Source: Candidatus Paraburkholderia kirkii (GTDB taxonomy: Bacteria > Pseudomonadota > Gammaproteobacteria > Burkholderiales > Burkholderiaceae). Taken from it: DNA of 64,000 nucleotides. Numbering within the stretch: position 1 is the stretch's first letter; each line of letters opens with the position of its first letter. The notes below the pieces were generated by a model, which saw only the letters and a list, made by a program, of their open reading frames with translations, did no database searches and had not been told where the DNA came from. Shown here one piece after another: positions 47,787 to 58,120 of the stretch. The DNA lies in assembly GCA_001189345.1 (NCBI GenBank), contig LFKV01000015.1, forward strand, positions 124,001-188,000, given 5' to 3'. The translations under genes and the position numbers were made by a program.

Positions 47787-50700
47787 ATGCCGAATGTTTC
47801 TCGTCCCTCGCGTCCCGATCAGGCGGGCAAGTCTCAGTCCGCCGACAAATCCCTCGATACTCAGGAGCAGAGTTGCGACAACTGCGTGAAAATCTGCTGC
47901 GCGAAGCGCGGGAGGGAGCGGGTCCGTCCGGCGATTCACGGCGTTGAGCAAGAAGGAACTGGCCGCGCGGCGATTCGCCGGCGGGACGGGCGGCATCGCG
48001 GCTGCGGCTCCCGCGCAACAGAAGGGTGGCGAGCGGGGCGGCGAGCACGGGAAAGCCGGCGATGTGCCGGGCGCTGCCGCCGCCTCGAAACAAGCGCCCG
48101 CGGCGTCGGCGGTTCGGCGGCTGCAGGCCACGCAGTCGTCGCACGATCCACGCGACGTGGCGAAAGACACGACTTCTCCGCAAGCCGAGCGTGCTCCGGC
48201 ACGCGAGTCGCGTCCCGGATCCGAGCGTACCGCTCCGGCGCGCGCAAGGCACGACGACGCCCGGCGCGAGCAAGACGATCGCCCGCCGCGCGACGCGGCG
48301 AAGCGTGTCGAACGCCCGGAACGCGGCGCCCGCGCAAAACCGGCCGGGCCGCGCAAACCCGAGGCGCCGCGCGAGGCTCGACGCACCGCGCCCGCGCTCG
48401 CCGCTGAACGTGCGCCCGCCGCCCGCGAACCCCGCGAACGACGCCCGCCGCGCGTCGTCACCCCGAATCCCGTTCCGCCGATCACTTTCCCCGAAGCACT
48501 CCCGGTCTCCGGCCGTCGCGAGGAAATCGCACGCGCGATCGAAGCGAATCAGGTGGTGATCGTCAGCGGCGAAACCGGCTCGGGCAAGACCACGCAGCTC
48601 CCGAAAATCTGCCTGTCGCTCGGACGCGGACTGGGCGCGGGCGGCCGTGGCCTGATCGGGCACACGCAGCCCCGCCGCATCGCGGCTTCGGCGACGGGAC
48701 GGCGCATCGCGGAAGAGCTCGGCACGCCGTTCGGCGAAGTCGTCGGCTACAAGGTGCGCTTCACGGACAACCTCGCGCCGGGCGCGTCGGTCAAGCTGAT
48801 GACCGACGGCATCCTGCTCGCGGAAACGCAGACCGATCCGCTGCTCGAGGCCTACGACACGATCATCATCGACAAGGCGCACGAGCGCAGTCTCAACATC
48901 GACTTCCTGCTCGGCTATCTGAAGGAAATCCTGCCGAAGCGCCCCGATCTGAAGCTGATCGTCACGTCCGCGACCATCGACGCCGAGCGCTTCGCGCGCC
49001 ATTTCAGAAGCGACGACAAGCCCGCGCCGGTGATCGAGGTGAGCGGGTGTCTGTATCCGGTGGAAGTGCGCTACCGGCCGGGTCGAGGAGGACAGCGTCG
49101 CGGTGAAGTCCGCGCAGGGCACGCTGCCCAGGCGCAACGACCGCAGGACCGACCGCGACCTGATGGAGGCCATCGTCGATGCGGTGGACGAGCTGTGCCG
49201 CGTCGGCCCGGGCGACGTGCTCGTGTTCCTGCCCGGCGAGCGCGAGATCCGCGACGCCGCCGAGGTGCTCAGAAAGCACCATCCGCCGCACACCGAAATC
49301 CTGCCGCTCTTCGCGCGTCTTTCCGCGCAGGAGCAGGAGCGCGTGTTCAGGCCCTCGAACGCGCGGCGCATCGTGCTTGCGACCAACGTCGCGGAAACGT
49401 CGCTGACGGTGCCGGGCATTCGCTACGTCGTCGACACCGGAACGGCGCGCGTGAAGCGCTATTTGTACCGGAACAAGGTCGAGCAATTGCAGATCGAGCC
49501 AGTTTCCCAGGCGGCGGCGAACCAGCGCGCGGGCCGCTGCGGGCGCGTGGTGGACAGCGTGTGCATCCGTCTCTATGACGAAGCGGATTTTCAGGCGCGG
49601 CCGTGCTTCACCGATCCGGAAATCCTGCGCTCGTGGCTCGCGTCCGTGATTCTGCGCATGAAGTCGCTGCATCTGACGGCGATCGAAACGTTCCCGTTCA
49701 TCGAGCCGCCGCTGGGCCGCGCGATCGCGGACGGCTATCAGCTGCTGAACGAACTCGGCGCCGTCGATGACGAAAACGAACTGACGCCGCTCGGCCGCGA
49801 GCTCGCGCGCCTGCCGCTCGATCCGCGTGTCGGCCGCATGATTCTCGCCGCGCGCGACCATCTGGCGCTCAAGGAAGTGCTGATCATCGTGTCGGCGCTG
49901 TCGGTGCAGGATCCGCGCGAGCGGCCGATCGAGGCGCAGGAGCAGGCGGATCAGGCGCATCGCCGGTTCGTCGACGAGCGCTCCGAGTTCCTGCAATGGA
50001 CGCGCATCTGGAAGTGGTTCGAGGACGCCGGGTTCGAGGACGCCGTCGCGCACAAAAAATCGAACCGCCAGCTTGCCGACGCCTGCCGCGCGAACTTTCT
50101 CTCGCATCTGCGTCTGCGCGAATGGCGCGACGTGCACTCGCAATTGCTGACGGGCCTGCTCGGCAACGTCGGTCTCAAGGCCGACGACGAGCCGCATTAT
50201 CCCGGCGCGCGCGGCATCAGGTTCCACCTGTGGCCGGGCTCGGCGCTCTTGAAGAAAGCGGGGCGCTGGGTGATGGCGGGCGAACTCGTCGAGACGAGCC
50301 GACTGTACGCGCGCACCATCGCGAAGATCGAGCCGGAATGGCTCGAAACCGTGGGCGGGCATCTGCTGAAGAAGTCGCTGTCCGACGCGCATTGGGAAAA
50401 GAAGGCCGCGCAGGTCGTCGCGTTCGAGCGCGCGACCCTGTACGGCCTGACGGTCTACGCGCGCCGTCGCGTGAGCTTCGGCCAGCAGGACCCGAAATAC
50501 GCGCGCGAACTGTTCATCCGCGGCGCGCTGGTCGAAGGCGAGTTCGAAACGCGCCTGCCGTTCTTCGCGCACCGTTCTTCGCGCACAACTGCAAGCTGAT
50601 CGCCGACATCGAGCAGCTGGAGCACAAGTCGCGCCGCCAGGACGTGCTCGTCGACGACGAACTGATCTACGGCTTCTACGATTCGCTGATTCCCGAAGGC

Positions 50701-52260
50701 ATGTGGACGGGCGCGGCGTTCGAGCGCTGGTATCGCGACGAGCAGAAGAAAAGTCGGGCAACGAGAAGCTGCTGTTCCTCTCGCGCGACGATCTGATGCG
50801 TCACGAAGCCGCCGGCGTCACGACCGATCTGTTCCCGAAGCGCATGACGATGTCGGGCATCGAGATGTCGCTCACGTACCACTTCGAGCCGGGCTCGCCA
50901 CGCGACGGCGTCACGCTCGCGGTGCCGCTCTACGGGCTGAATCAGGTCGATGCGCGCCGCGTCGAATGGCTCGTGCCGGGCATGATCAAGGAGAAGGCGC
51001 AACTGCTGCTGAAGTCGCTGCCGCAGAAGCTGCGGCGTCATGTCGTGCCGCTGCCGGAGTACGCGGCGGGTTTCGCCGGGCGTCACGCGGGTCCGAAGTT
51101 CGGCGCGGGCGCGCTCGTCGATTCGTTGATCGCGGATATCCGCGGGGAGACGCAGATCGCCGTGAAGAGCGCGGATTTCAAGCTGGAAACGCTGCCCGCG
51201 CACTTGTTCATGAACTTCAAGGTGATCGACGAGCACGGCCGTCAGCTCGCAATGGGGCGCAATCTCGCGCAACTGCGCGCGGAACTGGGCGGCCAGGCGC
51301 AGCAGCAGTTTCAGAAGCTGACGGCGACGGCGGCGTTCGACGCCCTATCGGGCGAAACGGGCGCGCAGCCCGCGCCGCAGACGCCGCAAGCGTGCGAAAG
51401 CACCGCGCTCTACGAAAACCTCACGACCTGGAACTTCGGCAAGCTGCCGGAGTTGCTGGAAATCCACTGGCGTGGGCAGACGCTCTTCGGCTATCCGGCG
51501 CTGGTCGATCGCGGCACGCACTGCGACGTCGAAGTGTTCGATTCGTCCGAGGAAGCGGCGCGTATCCATCGCGCCGGTTTGCGTCGGCTGTTCGCGCTGC
51601 AGCTGCGCGAGCCGATCCGCTACCTGGAGAAGAATCTGCCGGGCGTGCGCGAAATGTCGATGCAATACATGGCGCTCGGCACGGCGGACGAGCTGCGCGA
51701 TCAGATCGTCGAGACGGCGCTGGACCGCGCGTGCCTGCAAGATCCGCTTCCCGACGACGACGCCAGCTTTCACGCCCGCCGCGACGCGGCCAAAGGGCGT
51801 CTCACGTTGCTCGCGCAGGAAATCGCGCGGCTCGTCGGCGCGATCCTGACGGAATACGCCGCGCTCGCGAAAAAGCTCGTGCAGGCGAAATCCTTCACTT
51901 CGGCCTACGCCGACATGCAGGCGCAACTCGGCGCGCTGATCGGAAAGCGCTTCGTGATCGACACGCCCTACGCGCAGCTCGCGCACTTCCCGCGCTATCT
52001 GAAGGGGATCGGGCTGCGAATCGACAAGCTCAAGGCCGATCCGGCCCGCGACGCGCGTCTGCTCGCCGAGCTGCAGCCACTCGCGCAGCACTATCAGCGC
52101 GCGCTGTCGCAGCGCGGCGGCGTCGCGGATGCGCGGCTCGCCGAGTATCGGTGGTTGCTGGAGGAGCTGCGCGTGTCGCTTTTTCGCCCAGGAATTGCGC
52201 ACGCCGATGCCGGTCTCGGTGAAGCGCCTCCACAAAGTCTGGGAATCGATGCAGCGCTGA
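47787..52260 (+). pseudogene. hrpA: ATP-dependent RNA helicase hrpA, multiple lesions
   Basis: A DEAH-box helicase of about 1,490 codons before damage. Start ATG 47787 (MPNVSRPSRPDQAGKSQSAD). Breaks: about 47866 and 47944 in the N-terminal region; an extra G at about 49084; a 14-bp tandem duplication at 50559-50586; an extra AA at about 50757; an extra T in the T run at about 52181. Walker A ([13 protein letters not shown]) is intact, but motif II reads DKAH instead of DEAH (AAG at 48874-48876), removing the catalytic Glu. Motif VI (QRAGRCGR) is present. The last shift erases the hrpA stop at 52258, so one frame runs on into the next gene. Confidence 0.93.
50559..50586. repeat. 14-bp tandem duplication in hrpA
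   Basis: Two exact copies of CGTTCTTCGCGCAC (50559-50572 and 50573-50586). Removing one restores LPFFAHNCKLIADIEQLEHK. Confidence 0.93.
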
Positions 52261-52403
52261 GTTCGGGCGCGGCATCGGTCCGCGCCGGATTCCCGTCATT
52301 TCTTGCGCCGACGCAGTGTATTGCGCAAAAAGCCGCGTCGGGTCAACCCATTGTACGGGGCAAACGTTCTACAATGACGCCTGCCCTCCGAAGCCAACTT
52401 TTT

Positions 52404-53429
52404 ATGCGCAATATTTTCCGTTCCAGCCGCCATTCCGGCGGCTTCCGTGCGGCCGCCGCACGCGCCGCGCTCGCTATCGGCGCCGCCCTCATCGCCACCG
52501 CAGCATTCGCCAACAACGTCATCGTGCTCAATTCGGCGGAAGCCACGCTGAGCCTGATCGACGAGAACACGCGCCAGGTCATAGGCACCGTGCCGACGGG
52601 CAAGGAGCCGCACCATCTGATGCCGACGCCCGACAGCTCGTCGCTGATCGTCGCGAATTCGGTGTCGAATAACCTGATGTTCGTCGATCCTAAAACCGGC
52701 GCATTCCAGCGCTGGGTGCAGGACATCGAGGATCCGTACCAGATCGGCTTCTCGCCGGACAAGAAGTGGTTCGTGTCGACGGGCCTGCGTCTCGACCGCC
52801 TTGATATCTACCACTACGACGGCAAGAATCTCTCCATCGCGAAGCGCCTGCCGCTCGCGACGATGCCGAGCCACATCGCATTCACCAACGACAGTTCGAC
52901 CGCCTTCATCTCGCTGCAGGTGTCGGGCGAAATCGCCGCGATCGACCTGCCGACGCAGACGGTGAAATGGAAGATGAAGGTCGGCAAGGTGCCGGCGGGC
53001 GTCTGGCTCACGCCGGGCGACAAGTACCTGCTCGTCGGCATGACCGGCGCCGATTACGTGGCCGTGGTCGACTGGCGTAACCAGAAGGTCGTCAAGACGA
53101 TCACGACGGGCAAGGGCGCGCACAACTTCCGTTCGCTCGTGGACGGCAGGCACGTGACCGTGTCGAACCGCGTGGCGAACACGATCAGCATCATCGACGA
53201 GGACACGCTCACGAACGTCGGCGACATCACCGGTCTCCTGCCGGGCCCCGACGACATGGAACTTTCCGCCGACAAGAAGTATCTGTGGGTGACGTTCCGC
53301 TTCGCGAGGCACGTCGGCGTGATCGACCTTGCGGATCGTAAGCTGATCCAGACCATCAAGGTCGGCCGCTCGCCGCACGGCATCTACTTCTACAACCGCG
53401 CGCCGGTCACGGCGCCGAACGGCGCCTGA
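52404..53429 (+). CDS. Secreted YVTN-type beta-propeller protein
   Basis: A 341-residue protein with a signal peptide (MRNIFRSS, then AALAIGAALIATAAFA; cleavage near residue 37) and seven-bladed propeller repeats of the YVTN/YncE kind (VIVLNSAEATLSLIDENTRQ, SLIVANSVSNNLMFVDPKTG, GDKYLLVGMTGADYVAVVDW). The periplasmic role is unknown; relatives act as scaffold or quinoprotein-like domains. The ATG at 52404 is chosen for the signal peptide. The frame is open upstream only because of the shifted hrpA end. Intact. Confidence 0.88.
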   Translation: MRNIFRSSRHSGGFRAAAARAALAIGAALIATAAFANNVIVLNSAEATLSLIDENTRQVIGTVPTGKEPHHLMPTPDSSSLIVANSVSNNLMFVDPKTGAFQRWVQDIEDPYQIGFSPDKKWFVSTGLRLDRLDIYHYDGKNLSIAKRLPLATMPSHIAFTNDSSTAFISLQVSGEIAAIDLPTQTVKWKMKVGKVPAGVWLTPGDKYLLVGMTGADYVAVVDWRNQKVVKTITTGKGAHNFRSLVDGRHVTVSNRVANTISIIDEDTLTNVGDITGLLPGPDDMELSADKKYLWVTFRFARHVGVIDLADRKLIQTIKVGRSPHGIYFYNRAPVTAPNGA

Positions 53430-53544
53430 TCCACGCGCCGGACGCAGGGCAATAGGGCGCTCGCGGGCGCCCATACTACGATTGAATCGGGTCCGCGCTC
53501 GGGCGGGCCGCCGGTTCAAGGTACCCGGAGTACCACGGAGCATC

Positions 53545-54564
53545 ATGTTTCATTCCATTCTCTCGGTTCTCGACAGTTTCGTTTCGTCGCTGCAGACGCT
53601 GCTGTACATCGACGTGGTCCAGCCGTTGCTGTTCAAGACCGGTATGATGGACTACGACGAGGGCACCTACGACGCGCTCTACTGGGTGATCGTCGGCGTG
53701 CTGGAAGTCCTCGCGATGTACGCCGTCCTGCGCCCGCTCGAAGCGCTTCGCCCCGCGGAAGAATGGAAGGACAGGAAGGGCGTGCGGGTGGACGTGCTCT
53801 ACACGTGGATCGTCAAGCTCGGCATCCTCAATCTGTTTTTCTTCTTCACGTTCCAGCCGCTCTTCGATTCGCTGCAAAGCTGGCTGCGCATCCACAACGT
53901 GCCGAATCTCGAGATCGACAACCTGTGGCCGGGCGTCACCACGCAGCCGCTCGTCACCTTCGTCATCTATCTGCTGATTCTCGATTTCGCGGGCTACTGG
54001 TATCACCGCCTGGAGCATCGCTTCGGCATCTGGTGGGAATTGCACGCGGTGCATCACAGCCAGCAGAAGATGTCCCTGTGGACGGACGACCGCAACCATC
54101 TGCTCGACGACATCCTGCAGGCGAGCTTTTTCGCGTGCGTGGCGCTCGTGATCGGCGTGGAGCCGTCGCAGTTCGTCGTGCTCGTCGCCATCACCAATTT
54201 CATGCAGAGCGTGCAGCACGCGAACATCCGCCTGCACTACGGCTGGCTCGGCGAGCGGATCGTCGTGAGTCCGGCGTTCCATCGCCGCCATCATGCGATC
54301 GGCTTCGGTCACGAAGGCACGACGTCCGGCTGCAACTTCGGCGTGCTGTTTTCCTTCTGGGACATCCTGTTCCACTCGGCGTCGTTCGAGCGCGCCGTCG
54401 AGCTGACCGGCATCCGCGACCAGCTCGGCGCACCGGGCGTGGCGCCCGTCCATTACGGCGACGGCTTCTTCGAGCAGCACTGGCTCGCGTTCAAGCGCAT
54501 CGCCGCGTGCCTGTCCGCGCGCCGCGCGGGCGCCTCCGCCTCGGATAACTCGGCGGCCGTCTGA
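53545..54564 (+). CDS. Sterol desaturase / fatty-acid hydroxylase family protein
   Basis: A 339-residue membrane di-iron enzyme. The histidine boxes are all present: HRLEH from residue 154, HAVHH from residue 167 and HRRHH from residue 246. Several transmembrane helices surround them (LYWVIVGVLEVLAMYAVL, FVIYLLILDFAGYWY). The substrate is unknown; bacterial members hydroxylate lipids or carotenoids. Start ATG 53545 (MFHSILSVLDSF); the upstream in-frame ATG at 53482 lacks a membrane-protein N-terminus. Intact. Confidence 0.92.
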   Translation: MFHSILSVLDSFVSSLQTLLYIDVVQPLLFKTGMMDYDEGTYDALYWVIVGVLEVLAMYAVLRPLEALRPAEEWKDRKGVRVDVLYTWIVKLGILNLFFFFTFQPLFDSLQSWLRIHNVPNLEIDNLWPGVTTQPLVTFVIYLLILDFAGYWYHRLEHRFGIWWELHAVHHSQQKMSLWTDDRNHLLDDILQASFFACVALVIGVEPSQFVVLVAITNFMQSVQHANIRLHYGWLGERIVVSPAFHRRHHAIGFGHEGTTSGCNFGVLFSFWDILFHSASFERAVELTGIRDQLGAPGVAPVHYGDGFFEQHWLAFKRIAACLSARRAGASASDNSAAV

Positions 54565-54642
54565 GCTTTTCCGCGAGACCGGCGCCCGCGGGCGGCGCTG
54601 GTTTATCCTGTCGGTTCCTCTTCCTTCTTCGACGAATCACGC

Positions 54643-55479
54643 ATGAATGACTTGTTGCGTTCGTTCGTGCGCGCCGTTGCGAACGTCTTTCATCCGCGCA
54701 TGCTCTGGTTGACGCTGATGCCGTTCGGCGTCGCCACCGTGGCATGGGGCGCGCTCCTCTGGTTCTTCTGGCAGACGCTCACCGGCGCCGCGAGCAGCTG
54801 GCTCGACGGCTGGGCGCTTACGTTCGCCATGTACCGTCTCTTCGACGCGGTCGGCTTCTCGTCGCTGCATGCGGTGATCGCGCCGTTTCTGGTCGTCATC
54901 ATGACGATTCCGCTGATCGTCGTGACCGTGCTCCTGCTCATCGCGACGCTCTCGATGCCGGGCGTCGTCAAATTGCTCACGCGCCGGCCGAAGGGGCATT
55001 ATGCGTCGCTGGAAGAGCGGCACGGCGGCTCGTGGTACGGTAGTCTCGGGCATTCGGTCGTGACGACGGTGGTGTGTCTCGTGCTGCTGGTCGTCATGCT
55101 GCCCCTGTGGCTGATTCCGCCGTTCTTCGCGCTCGTGCCGCCGCTGCTGTGGGGCTGACTCACCTACCGCGTAATGACTTACGACGCGCTCGCGCTGCAC
55201 GCGAGCGCCGACGAACGCCGCGCGATCGTGCGCGATTCGCGCTGGCCGTTGCTTGCGATCGGCATCGCGAGCGGCCTCCTGAGCTCCGTGCCGACGATGC
55301 TCTGGGCATGGTCCGTCTGGCTGCTGCCGCTTTTTCCGGTCGTCGCCGTCGTGACGATCTGGGCGTATGCGTTCATCCTCGTGTTTTCCGCGCTCTGGTT
55401 CGCGCATTACTGTCTGCATGCGCTCGAGCGCATGCGCGCGAGCGAGCCGCACTATCCGGCGATCACGGTCGAATCCTGA
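54643..55479 (+). pseudogene. EI24/CysZ-like membrane protein with a nonsense codon
   Basis: An ATG at 54643 starts MNDLLRSFVRAVANVFHPRM with several membrane helices. After VPPLLWG the frame meets TGA at 55156-55158, then continues in the same frame with LTYRVMTYDALALHASADER, another helix pair and a stop at 55479. The whole reads as one protein of about 278 residues. Family members have Trp (TGG) where the TGA is, so a single G-to-A change split it. Readthrough or reinitiation at the in-frame ATG 55174 is possible. Confidence 0.82.
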
Positions 55480-55510
55480 TCCGCGCCGCCGAACAAGAAA
55501 GGGGGCATTC

Positions 55511-55744
55511 ATGGGCATTGGCGTCATCATCATCGGCGACGAGATCCTGTCCGGCCGCCGCACCGACAAGCATCTGCCGAAGATCATCGAACTGCTGGGC
55601 GCGCGCGGCCTGTCGCTCGACTGGGCCGAATACGTCGGCGACGATTCCGCGCGCATCACCGCGACGCTCGCGCGCACCTTCGCGTCGGGCGACATCGTGT
55701 TCTCGACGGGCGGCATCGGCGCCACACCCGACGACCACACGCGC
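55511..55744 (+). pseudogene. CinA-like molybdopterin-binding-domain protein, N-terminal part
   Basis: The N-terminal 78 residues (MGIGVIIIGDEILSGRRTDK to STGGIGATPDDHT) are the MoCF-biosynthesis/CinA fold typical of nicotinamide-nucleotide-amidase-related proteins. IS630 copy 3 starts at 55745. The C-terminal end of the same gene reappears at 56859 on the far side. The core (roughly 150-170 residues) is deleted. Confidence 0.85.
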
Positions 55745-56858
55745 TAGTCCATTGCGTTATTGAATTAGCACCCTGTCTGTGTTCAGATACAGGTCATGGG
55801 TCAAAATGAACCTGACAGATATCGAACGTGAGCAACTGTTGTCGGCGGCGCGCAGCCGAACGGTGCGTGCGGCGGACGTGCGACGCGCAAAGTTGATCCT
55901 GATGCTCGAGGACGGCGAATCGCGCGACAGTATCATGCGCACACTGGGTTGCGATTCGCGCTTCATCGCACGCTGGTCGGGGCGCTTCCTCAGCGAGCGA
56001 CTAGCCGGCATGTACGCCCGGCACCGCGGGCGGGCGCCTACGCAGCCACCGGCCAAACTGGAAGCGCGGGTGCTCAAGTGCACCCTCAAGCACAAACCCG
56101 CCGACGGTTCGACACACTGGAGTAGCTACAAGCTCGCAGCAGAACTCGGCGACGTATCGGTCTCGGCCGTGCAGCGCATCTGGCGCAAGCACGGCATCAA
56201 GCCGCAGCAGTTGGAGCGGCACATGGTCTCCAACGACCCGGACTTCGAGACCAAGGCAGCCGACGTGATCGGGCTGTACCTGAACCCGCCGGCGCACGCA
56301 GCGGTGTTCTGCGTGGACGAGAAGACCGCGATCCAGGCACTCGATCGCAAGGACCGTATGCTGCCGCTGTCGCCCGGGCGCGCCGAGAGTCACGGCTTCG
56401 AGTACAAGCGCAACGGCACGCTCAGCCTGTTCGCGGCGTTCAATACTGCCACCGGCGAGGTGCTGGGCAAGACGGTGGCGCGCCACACCAGCGAGCAGTT
56501 CGTGGCCTTCCTGACCGACGTCGTCGCCAGCCAGCCCAAACGCCGGGAAATCCACGCGATCTGCGACAACGTCAGCAGCCATAAGACGCAGCGGGTTGCC
56601 GACTTCCTTGATGCGCAGCGCAACGTGCACCTGCACTTCACGCCGACCTACTCGTCGTGGCTCAACCAGGTGGAGAACTGGTTCTCGCGCATTCAGCGTG
56701 AAGTGATCGCTCGCGGCATCTTCACTTCGGTGAAGGATTGGGATCGCAAACTGATGCCGATACATCCGCGAACACAACAAGAACCCGAAACCGATCAAGT
56801 GGAAATATGACGATCCTTCGCGCCGGATTCGACCAGTGCCAATTCAATGACGCAATGG
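55745..56858 (+). mobile_element. IS630-family element, copy 3
   Basis: The left end is the canonical TAGTCCATTGCGTTATTG (TA at 55745-55746). At the right end the sequence stops at GCAATGG (56858) and the expected terminal bases plus TA are missing, so a deletion starts exactly at the element edge. The body matches copy 1. Confidence 0.88.
55806..56810 (+). CDS. IS630-family transposase (copy 3)
   Basis: By eye identical in protein sequence to copy 1, with the DD35E triad intact and the same extra C at about 56757 replacing the family-type C-terminus (unshifted stop at 56848-56850). Confidence 0.92.
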   Translation: MNLTDIEREQLLSAARSRTVRAADVRRAKLILMLEDGESRDSIMRTLGCDSRFIARWSGRFLSERLAGMYARHRGRAPTQPPAKLEARVLKCTLKHKPADGSTHWSSYKLAAELGDVSVSAVQRIWRKHGIKPQQLERHMVSNDPDFETKAADVIGLYLNPPAHAAVFCVDEKTAIQALDRKDRMLPLSPGRAESHGFEYKRNGTLSLFAAFNTATGEVLGKTVARHTSEQFVAFLTDVVASQPKRREIHAICDNVSSHKTQRVADFLDAQRNVHLHFTPTYSSWLNQVENWFSRIQREVIARGIFTSVKDWDRKLMPIHPRTQQEPETDQVEI

Positions 56859-56955
56859 TCCCGAGACGGCCAACGCCGCGTTCGACGTGCTGCGTGAAGG
56901 CATGATCGCGCTGGGCGGCGAGGTGGTGGAAGTGCCGCCGGACGAAGCGAAGTGA
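56859..56955 (+). pseudogene. CinA-like gene, C-terminal remnant
   Basis: The frame ETANAAFDVLREGMIALGGE to the stop at 56953-56955 is the end of the gene whose start lies at 55511. Its stop overlaps the GTG of cutC by two bases. Confidence 0.75.
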
Positions 56956-57646
56956 GGTTGCTGGAAGTCATTGCGACGGCCGTCGCCGACGCGCGCGCCG
57001 CGGAGCGGGGCGGCGCCGACCGGCTGGAGCTCGTCACCGCGATGGGCGAGGGCGGGCTGACGCCGAGCATCGGGCTGATCGAATCGGTGGTGGCAGCGGT
57101 CGGCAATTCCGGTGAACGTGATCGTGCGGCTGCACAGCCGCTCGTTCGTCTGCGATGCCGACGACTACGCGGTCATCACGCGCGACGTGCGCGCGATCGC
57201 CGGGACCGGCGCGAACGTGATCGTGGTGGGCATGCTGCGCGCCGATGGAGAAGTGGATACGGACGGCCTCGTGCGCGTGATCGAGGCAGCGGACGGCTTG
57301 CCGCTCACGTTCCACCGCGCGTTCGATGACGCGCGATCTTTTCTCCGCGTTCGAGACCTTGCTGCAATTCGATGCGGTGACGAACGTGCTGACGTCCGGC
57401 GGCAAGCCATCGGTGCTGCAAGCCGAAGCGACGATCGCGAGGCTGGTGGAAAGGGCCGTGGGAACGCGCTGCACGGTGCTGGCGGGCGCGGGGCTCACCG
57501 TGGATGCGCTCGCGTCGTTCGTCGCATCGACGGGTGTTCGCGCGGTGCATTTCGGCTCGGGCGTGCGCGTGGACGGGAAGATGCTCGCGCCCGTCGACGA
57601 GGAAAGGGTCAGGCGCGTGCGCGGATTGCTCGACGCGCCGGACTGA
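56952..57646 (+). pseudogene. cutC: Copper homeostasis protein CutC, two frameshifts
   Basis: TIM-barrel CutC. The GTG at 56952 starts MRLLEVIATAVADARAAERG and GADRLELVTAMGEGGLTPS. An extra A at about 57104 breaks the frame. Frame two carries VNVIVRLHSRSFVCDADDY and GLPLTFHRAFDDAR; two bases missing from a CG run at about 57332 lead to frame three (DLFSAFETLLQFDAVTNVLT, SGGKPSVLQAE) ending at 57646. Native length about 231 residues. Confidence 0.9.
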
Positions 57647-57655
57647 GCGAGCCGC

Positions 57656-58120
57656 TCAGTCCCTGATCCAGGGCAACCCGCGGAAGCACCACCCCGCGAC
57701 GGTTTTCCGATGCCCCTGTCCGTCCTTGTCGCCTTCGAATCCTTCCAGCAGATCGTAGGCCTTCGCATAGCCTTCCTTCTGCGCCGCGACCGCGGCCAGC
57801 TTCGAGCGAGTCGCGCTGCGGCACAAGAAAATCACCGGCGTATCGGGAGTGGCGACCTGTCGCAATTGTTCGATAAACTCAGCGTTCGGCACTGAACCGG
57901 GATAGCGGATCCACTCGATATGCGCGTACTGCGCGCCATCGATCGCCGGGCGGCCCACCCAGTCGAGTTCCGCGCGAGTGCGGACGTCGATGAGGCGCGC
58001 GCGCGGATCGAGTTGCAGCAGTTCGAACGCTTCGGCGGGCGAGAGGGCGCCGGCATAGGTCAGGTTGTTTTCGGCGGCGCGGCGTTCGGCCTGGCCATAA
58101 AGTTGTTCCAGCGTGCTCAT
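57656..58120 (-). CDS. Single-domain rhodanese-like protein
   Basis: A 154-residue sulfurtransferase fold. It has a helical head (MSTLEQLYGQAERRAAE) and a rhodanese domain with LIDVRTRAELDWVG and the active-site loop FLCRSATRS (Cys100 as the persulfide-carrying residue). The later GFEGDKDGQGHR is common in this subgroup. The ATG at 58120 is preferred over an upstream one at 58276 because the added residues are not conserved-looking. Intact; convergent with the broken cutC. Confidence 0.9.
   Translation of the reverse strand: MSTLEQLYGQAERRAAENNLTYAGALSPAEAFELLQLDPRARLIDVRTRAELDWVGRPAIDGAQYAHIEWIRYPGSVPNAEFIEQLRQVATPDTPVIFLCRSATRSKLAAVAAQKEGYAKAYDLLEGFEGDKDGQGHRKTVAGWCFRGLPWIRD

Noticed and set aside
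50703-53429. A 908-codon frame joining the end of hrpA to the YVTN propeller protein, as if a natural fusion
   Set aside because: The join exists only because one extra T near 52181 shifts hrpA past its own stop at 52258. The propeller gene has its own ATG and signal peptide at 52404.
55174-55479. A separate 101-residue membrane protein gene downstream of the EI24 N-terminal part
   Set aside because: It is in the same frame as the upstream piece with only one stop between them, and the sequence across the stop reads as one continuous family member.
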